Positions 5,463 through 9,058 of a stretch of DNA of 9,058 nt are shown piece after piece. A program made the position numbers and the translations under genes. The number at the start of each line of letters is the position of its first letter. Within the stretch, counting starts at the first letter, position 1. The stretch is taken from NCBI GenBank assembly GCA_964546505.1, contig CAZJJZ010000033.1:1-9058 (forward strand). Direction: 5' to 3'. Under the pieces are notes generated by a model. That model searched no databases, was not told the DNA's origin, and worked only from the letters and a program-made list of their open reading frames with translations. This DNA is from CAZJJZ01 sp964546505. Lineage in GTDB: Bacteria > Patescibacteriota > Gracilibacteria > UBA1369.

Positions 5463-6374
5463 ATGGAAAAGACGGCGGCTTTGAAAATCAGTAATCTGGA
5501 AAAAGTGTATGCTTCGGGTACCAAAGCCTTGAAGGGAGTGGATTTGGAGGTGAAGAAGGGAGATTTCTATGCTCTTTTGGGAGCTAATGGTGCGGGCAAA
5601 ACCACTTTAATCGGTATTGTGACCGGTACAGTCAATAAAACTGCGGGCAAAGTTTGGGTGCAGAATTGGGATATTGATACTAAACATGATGAAGCAAAAA
5701 AATTGATTGGGGTGGTACCACAGGAATTTAATTTCAATATTTTTGAAAAAGTAATTGATATTTTGGTGCAACAGGCCGGTTTTTTTGGACTGAATAGAAA
5801 ATTAGCTTTGGTTAGAGCGGAAGAGATTTTGAAAGCCCTGGAGTTATGGGAAAAGCGTAATCAAAAAGCAATGACATTGAGCGGAGGAATGAAGCGACGT
5901 TTGATGATTGCCAGAGCTTTGATTCATCACCCTCAGATTTTGATTTTAGATGAACCAACCGCAGGTGTTGATGTGGAGTTAAGGCGGGGGATGTGGGAAT
6001 ATCTGCGTAAACTGAATCAAAATGGAACCACTATTATTTTGACCACACATTATCTGGAAGAAGTGGAAGAGCTTTGTGAGCATGTTTCCATTATCAAAGA
6101 TGGTTTGGTTTACAAAACAGATACAGTTCGCAATTTGATCAAATCTCTTGATACAAAAACCTATCTGGTCAGTGTTAATACTTTGAAAGGTCTGGACTTA
6201 TCAGAAACTAAAGTCAGAGTTATTAATGATAATACTGTCGAAATTGATGTTGATATTGATAGTAATTTGCAACGGGTGATTGAACAGCTGGTGGAGATGG
6301 GGTTGGAGATTGAGGACATTAAGCCAAAAGGCAACCGATTGGAACAATTATTCTTGAATATTCTAAAAAGCTAA
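5463..6374 (+). CDS. yadG: ABC transporter ATPase, YadG type
   Basis: This 303-residue ATPase of an ABC-2 exporter shows Walker A GANGAGKTT (40-48), Q-loop VPQEFNFN, signature LSGGMKRRLMIARAL (from 139), Walker B ILILDEPTAGVD with D163 and E164, and H-loop TTHYLEE with H196. By eye the sequence tracks E. coli YadG (about 308 aa) along its whole length, including KGDFYALLG, QEFNFN and EPTAGVD.ELRR.MW, which is closer than generic drug-resistance ATPases. The substrate of YadGH is not established. An in-frame TTG at 5454 would add three residues. The ATG at 5463 is preferred because homologues begin close to it. There is no Shine-Dalgarno sequence. It is first in an operon and yadH starts 2 bp after its stop. 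It is divergent from the CsoR-family repressor gene. Confidence 0.92.
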   Translation: MEKTAALKISNLEKVYASGTKALKGVDLEVKKGDFYALLGANGAGKTTLIGIVTGTVNKTAGKVWVQNWDIDTKHDEAKKLIGVVPQEFNFNIFEKVIDILVQQAGFFGLNRKLALVRAEEILKALELWEKRNQKAMTLSGGMKRRLMIARALIHHPQILILDEPTAGVDVELRRGMWEYLRKLNQNGTTIILTTHYLEEVEELCEHVSIIKDGLVYKTDTVRNLIKSLDTKTYLVSVNTLKGLDLSETKVRVINDNTVEIDVDIDSNLQRVIEQLVEMGLEIEDIKPKGNRLEQLFLNILKS

Positions 6375-6376
6375 TT

Positions 6377-7147
6377 ATGAATGGTTATATTTTGACTGTA
6401 TATGGTACTTTGGTGCGCCGAGAGGTTGGCAGATTTATGCGCATCTGGACGCAAACATTGTTACCGCCGGTAATTACTCAAACTCTCTATTTTTTGATTT
6501 TTGGCACTCTGATCGGTTCGCAAATTGCTGATATTGGCGGAGTTTCTTATATGGCTTTTATTGTGCCAGGTCTAGTGATGATGGGAGTGATTAATAGTGC
6601 TTTTTCCAATGTGGTAAGTTCTTTTTTTGGAGCGAAATTCCAAAGAAATTTGGAAGAAATGTTGGTTTCTCCTATGCCACCTTGGGTCATGATTGCCGGT
6701 TTTGTGACTGGTGGAATTTTGCGTGGTTTATTGGTGGGAATAATTATTTTTCTGGTATCTGCCATCTTTACAGCTCCCACTGTACACAACTTGGGTATGA
6801 TACTGATTTTTATCATCCTTACCTCTACGGTTTTTTCTTTGGGTGGTTTAATCAACGGTATTTTTGCTAAGAAATTTGATGATGTCGGATTTTTTACTAC
6901 CTTTATTTTGACTCCACTGATGTATTTGGGGGGAGTTTTTTATTCAATCAAAGATTTGCCGATTTTTTGGCAGAATTTGTCCAAAATCAATCCAATACTT
7001 TATATGATTGATGGATTTAGATATGGATTCTATGGTTATTCTGATATCAATCCGTTGCTCAGTATGGCACTGTTGATTTTGATGACTGTGGTATTGATCT
7101 TGTTAGCTAATTATTTAATACGTAAAGGAGTGGGTTTAAAAAATTAA
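6377..7147 (+). CDS. yadH: ABC-2 type permease, YadH type
   Basis: This 256-residue inner-membrane permease has the same length as E. coli YadH. It matches that protein by eye in RFMRIW.QTL.PPVIT.TLYF, FIVPGLVMM, SSFFGAKFQRN.EE, GGVFYS and DGFRYGF, with about six membrane segments of the ABC2_membrane family. It should pair with the adjacent ATPase as a homodimeric half-exporter, moving a hydrophobic or lipid-like substrate outward. The substrate is unknown. Only 2 bp separate it from the ATPase gene and 4 bp from the antiporter gene, so all three are probably translated from one mRNA. The ATG at 6377 gives the expected N-terminus, with no Shine-Dalgarno sequence. Confidence 0.92.
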   Translation: MNGYILTVYGTLVRREVGRFMRIWTQTLLPPVITQTLYFLIFGTLIGSQIADIGGVSYMAFIVPGLVMMGVINSAFSNVVSSFFGAKFQRNLEEMLVSPMPPWVMIAGFVTGGILRGLLVGIIIFLVSAIFTAPTVHNLGMILIFIILTSTVFSLGGLINGIFAKKFDDVGFFTTFILTPLMYLGGVFYSIKDLPIFWQNLSKINPILYMIDGFRYGFYGYSDINPLLSMALLILMTVVLILLANYLIRKGVGLKN

Positions 7148-7151
7148 ATTT

Positions 7152-8951
7152 ATGATTGCGAGAATTGTTGCTAAGCACAAAAACAGCTTTTTATTAGTGA
7201 GAAATTACTTACTAATTGTTTTTACATTGTTTGTCAGCTATTTATTATCCAAAGCCGGTGCCGGACTGTTTAATCAACAGCATACTGGAACGCATGAACT
7301 GACTTTGTTTTTTGACTTGGTGGCCGTTCTGGTGCTGGGATTTATAGGATATGAATTAGCCAAAAAAACAGTTATTCCTTCTTTTGTACTAGCAATTTTT
7401 TATGGCTTAGTGACGAAGGATTTATTGGTCTTGATTACCGGAAACAGTGAGGCTTTAACGATTTTGACTACAATAGGTGCAACTTACATCCTGTTTGGTG
7501 GAGGTTTGGAAATGCCATTTAATCGGTTTAAATCATTACTGGGGCCAATACTTTCCATTGCTTTGTTTGGTACTATTTTTACCGCTTTTTTGTTTTCCAA
7601 TTTTTTGGGTTGGGGAGCAGGATGGTTGGGGGTGTCTATTCCCACTGTGGGTTTGACTTTGTTGGGTATCGCCTTGGCTTCAACAGATCCGGCAGCGATT
7701 ATTCCCTGCTTTAAATCTTTGTACTTCAAATTACCTCGAGTAAAGCATATTGCCATTAGTGAAAGTGCTCTGAATGATGTGGTTGGTGCCTTAGTAACTT
7801 CCATTTTTTTGAGTTTATTGGTGGCGAATTCTGGTGCTTCACAAGTTGCCGTTTCCAGTGTCACAGAGGCTTATACTTTGTTATTAAATTGGCAAAATTT
7901 GTGGCAAATTTTGGTAACAATTTTCTATTCTATCCTGGTGGGTTATTTGGGGTATTGGGTCTTGGAGCTATGGAGTCGCTGGAAAGAAGGTTCAGGATCT
8001 GGTGGAGAAGCTGATGCCGCTTTGTTTTTGGCGGTACCATTGATGTCATTTGCTGTAGCCAATTTGTTGGGAGGAAATGGATTTTTGGCTGTTTTTATTA
8101 CTGGCTTGCTGTTTCATCTCGGTTATCATGTGGAACATGTGGAACACTTTTTCAACCATTCCGTAGAAGGATTTATGAAACCGATGATTTTTATGTTATT
8201 GGGAGCTTTGGTTGATTTACAGGTTTTGTGGAATTATGCAGGGATCGGGGTACTGGCTGCCCTCATCTTTATGTTTGTAGTTAGACCATTAGTGGTTTTC
8301 GTGTCTTTTACGCCTTTTTACTTCAGTCGGGATAATAAAATTTCTTGGCAAGAATTGTTGTTTTTATCGTTTGTGAGAGAAACTGGTGTGATTCCAGCAG
8401 TTTTATTGGTGGGATTTTCTGTGGCAAAAGTACCTGGCTCAGAAATGATTTTGGCAATCGGTATGTGGGTAATTTTGTTAACCTTGATTATCCAGCCGCC
8501 TTTGACGCCCTTGGTGGCTAAATTTTTGGGTATTGCCGCCAAAGTTCCGGATTTTCCGAGTACGGCTGTCAATGGAGCTACTGCAGTAATTTGTAGTAGA
8601 GGTAAATCATTTTTAAGAAGAATAGATTTTGTGACCAGTTGGTGTTTGAAGCATAAGGTAAAAAATGTTTTGCTGCTACATTGTCCGGAGGATCGGTTTT
8701 CCGAGCAGTTTGTTCAGCAGGTGGAAGATTTGGCAAAAAATAAGTTTAAAGATATTAATAAAAAATTAACCGAAGAAGGAGAGAAAGCTTTACACTTCTC
8801 GGTTTTGGGTAGGCCTGGTAAACTGGAAGACAATATCAAAGAATTAGTTGGAGACGATCAGGTGGCCATTGTATTTGTGGGGGTAAAAATGCTGGATTTC
8901 AGAGTGAGTGAGGTGAAAGAATTGGCCGTTCCCTTTTATTTTATGCCTTAG
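7152..8951 (+). CDS. CPA1-type monovalent cation/proton antiporter with C-terminal cytoplasmic domain
   Basis: This 599-residue protein has about 12-13 membrane segments over residues 19-460, then a soluble domain (about 475-599). Core motifs are STDPAA (177-182), with D179 in the discontinuous-helix region, and SESALNDVVG with E204, N208 and D209, the ND pair typical of electroneutral CPA1 antiporters. R409 in VRETGVIPA corresponds to the conserved arginine of the family. The antiporter would exchange cytoplasmic Na+ or K+ for H+, and the ion cannot be told from sequence. The C-terminal domain (ATAVICSRG, VKNVLLLHCPED, VAIVFVGVKM) alternates beta-strands and helices like a universal-stress or Rossmann-type regulatory fold. 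I infer this from pattern, without a nucleotide motif. The gene follows yadH by 4 bp, an unusual partner for that exporter. Confidence 0.88.
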   Translation: MIARIVAKHKNSFLLVRNYLLIVFTLFVSYLLSKAGAGLFNQQHTGTHELTLFFDLVAVLVLGFIGYELAKKTVIPSFVLAIFYGLVTKDLLVLITGNSEALTILTTIGATYILFGGGLEMPFNRFKSLLGPILSIALFGTIFTAFLFSNFLGWGAGWLGVSIPTVGLTLLGIALASTDPAAIIPCFKSLYFKLPRVKHIAISESALNDVVGALVTSIFLSLLVANSGASQVAVSSVTEAYTLLLNWQNLWQILVTIFYSILVGYLGYWVLELWSRWKEGSGSGGEADAALFLAVPLMSFAVANLLGGNGFLAVFITGLLFHLGYHVEHVEHFFNHSVEGFMKPMIFMLLGALVDLQVLWNYAGIGVLAALIFMFVVRPLVVFVSFTPFYFSRDNKISWQELLFLSFVRETGVIPAVLLVGFSVAKVPGSEMILAIGMWVILLTLIIQPPLTPLVAKFLGIAAKVPDFPSTAVNGATAVICSRGKSFLRRIDFVTSWCLKHKVKNVLLLHCPEDRFSEQFVQQVEDLAKNKFKDINKKLTEEGEKALHFSVLGRPGKLEDNIKELVGDDQVAIVFVGVKMLDFRVSEVKELAVPFYFMP

Positions 8952-8961
8952 TGATTATGGA

Positions 8962-8999
8962 AATTTTCCCACTCAGGCTGTGACCGGAGTGGGAAAGTT
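8962..8999 (+). repeat. Stable 13-bp hairpin after the antiporter gene
   Basis: AATTTTCCCACTC (8962-8974) pairs with GAGTGGGAAAGTT (8987-8999), with one G-U pair and a 12-nt loop in which two further G-C pairs may form. It begins 11 bp after the stop codon. No T-run follows, so a classical intrinsic terminator is doubtful. It may still end or protect the mRNA, or be two inverted protein-binding sites. Confidence 0.65.
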
Positions 9000-9009
9000 G
9001 GGTGGAAAG

Positions 9010-9058
9010 TTGACCCGCGAAGCGGAGCTATTTACGACTAGAAGTGTTGACCTCGAGA
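9010..9058. other. Non-coding right edge with small hairpin and repeated GTTGACC
   Basis: GTTGACC occurs twice (9009-9015 and 9046-9052), each able to serve as a -35 box, but only a poor -10 (TACGAC, 9033-9038) follows the first and the second is cut by the window end. CCGC-GAA-GCGG (9015-9025) is a tiny hairpin. No open frame of meaningful length is visible. This is probably the upstream region of the next gene or a structured repeat. Confidence 0.35.

Overview
The window is 9,058 bases of AT-rich, gene-dense bacterial DNA. It holds eleven coding regions, one of them cut by the left edge. All genes are intact with the standard code: no internal in-frame TGA, and TGA is the stop of rlmI. None of the eleven start codons has a Shine-Dalgarno sequence upstream, yet the one clear promoter is of sigma-70 type (TTGACC, 17 bp, TATAAT). 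Small secreted proteins, short intergenic gaps and SD-less starts would fit a candidate-phylum (Patescibacteria/CPR-like) or other deep-branching bacterium. This is a guess, because no rRNA or marker gene is present.

Region 1 (1-356) has the start of a leftward gene, possibly of nucleotidyltransferase fold, and a divergent intergenic region with promoter candidates. Region 2 (357-2394) encodes three exported proteins. The first is a glycine-rich repeat protein with 24/48-bp tandem repeats. The second and third are small proteins sharing a 66-residue C-terminal domain (49/66 identical, no gaps), and the larger one also carries a domain resembling the CBM5/12 chitin-binding fold. The last of the three has its own strong promoter, overlapped by a perfect 12-bp inverted repeat, and ends in a rho-independent terminator. 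This locus is the most unusual part of the window and looks like a surface or adhesion module.

Region 3 (2486-4554) is a two-gene unit with an ATGA overlap: the 23S rRNA methyltransferase RlmI and a TIGR01777-type nucleotide-sugar-epimerase-like SDR protein. It converges, with 4 bp of stop-codon overlap, on region 4 (4551-5342, minus strand), a CsoR/RcnR-family repressor followed by a cysteine-rich DUF4395 membrane protein. The repressor keeps the first ligand cysteine but lacks the canonical His and second Cys. A G-tract next to its start codon may be its operator.

Region 5 (5463-8951, plus strand) is a tight operon for a YadG/YadH-type ABC-2 exporter and a CPA1-type Na+(K+)/H+ antiporter with a C-terminal cytoplasmic domain. 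It starts divergently from the repressor gene across a gap of about 120 bp, so joint control by the repressor is possible. The right end (8952-9058) is non-coding, with a 13-bp hairpin and three copies of a GTGGGAAA-like motif.
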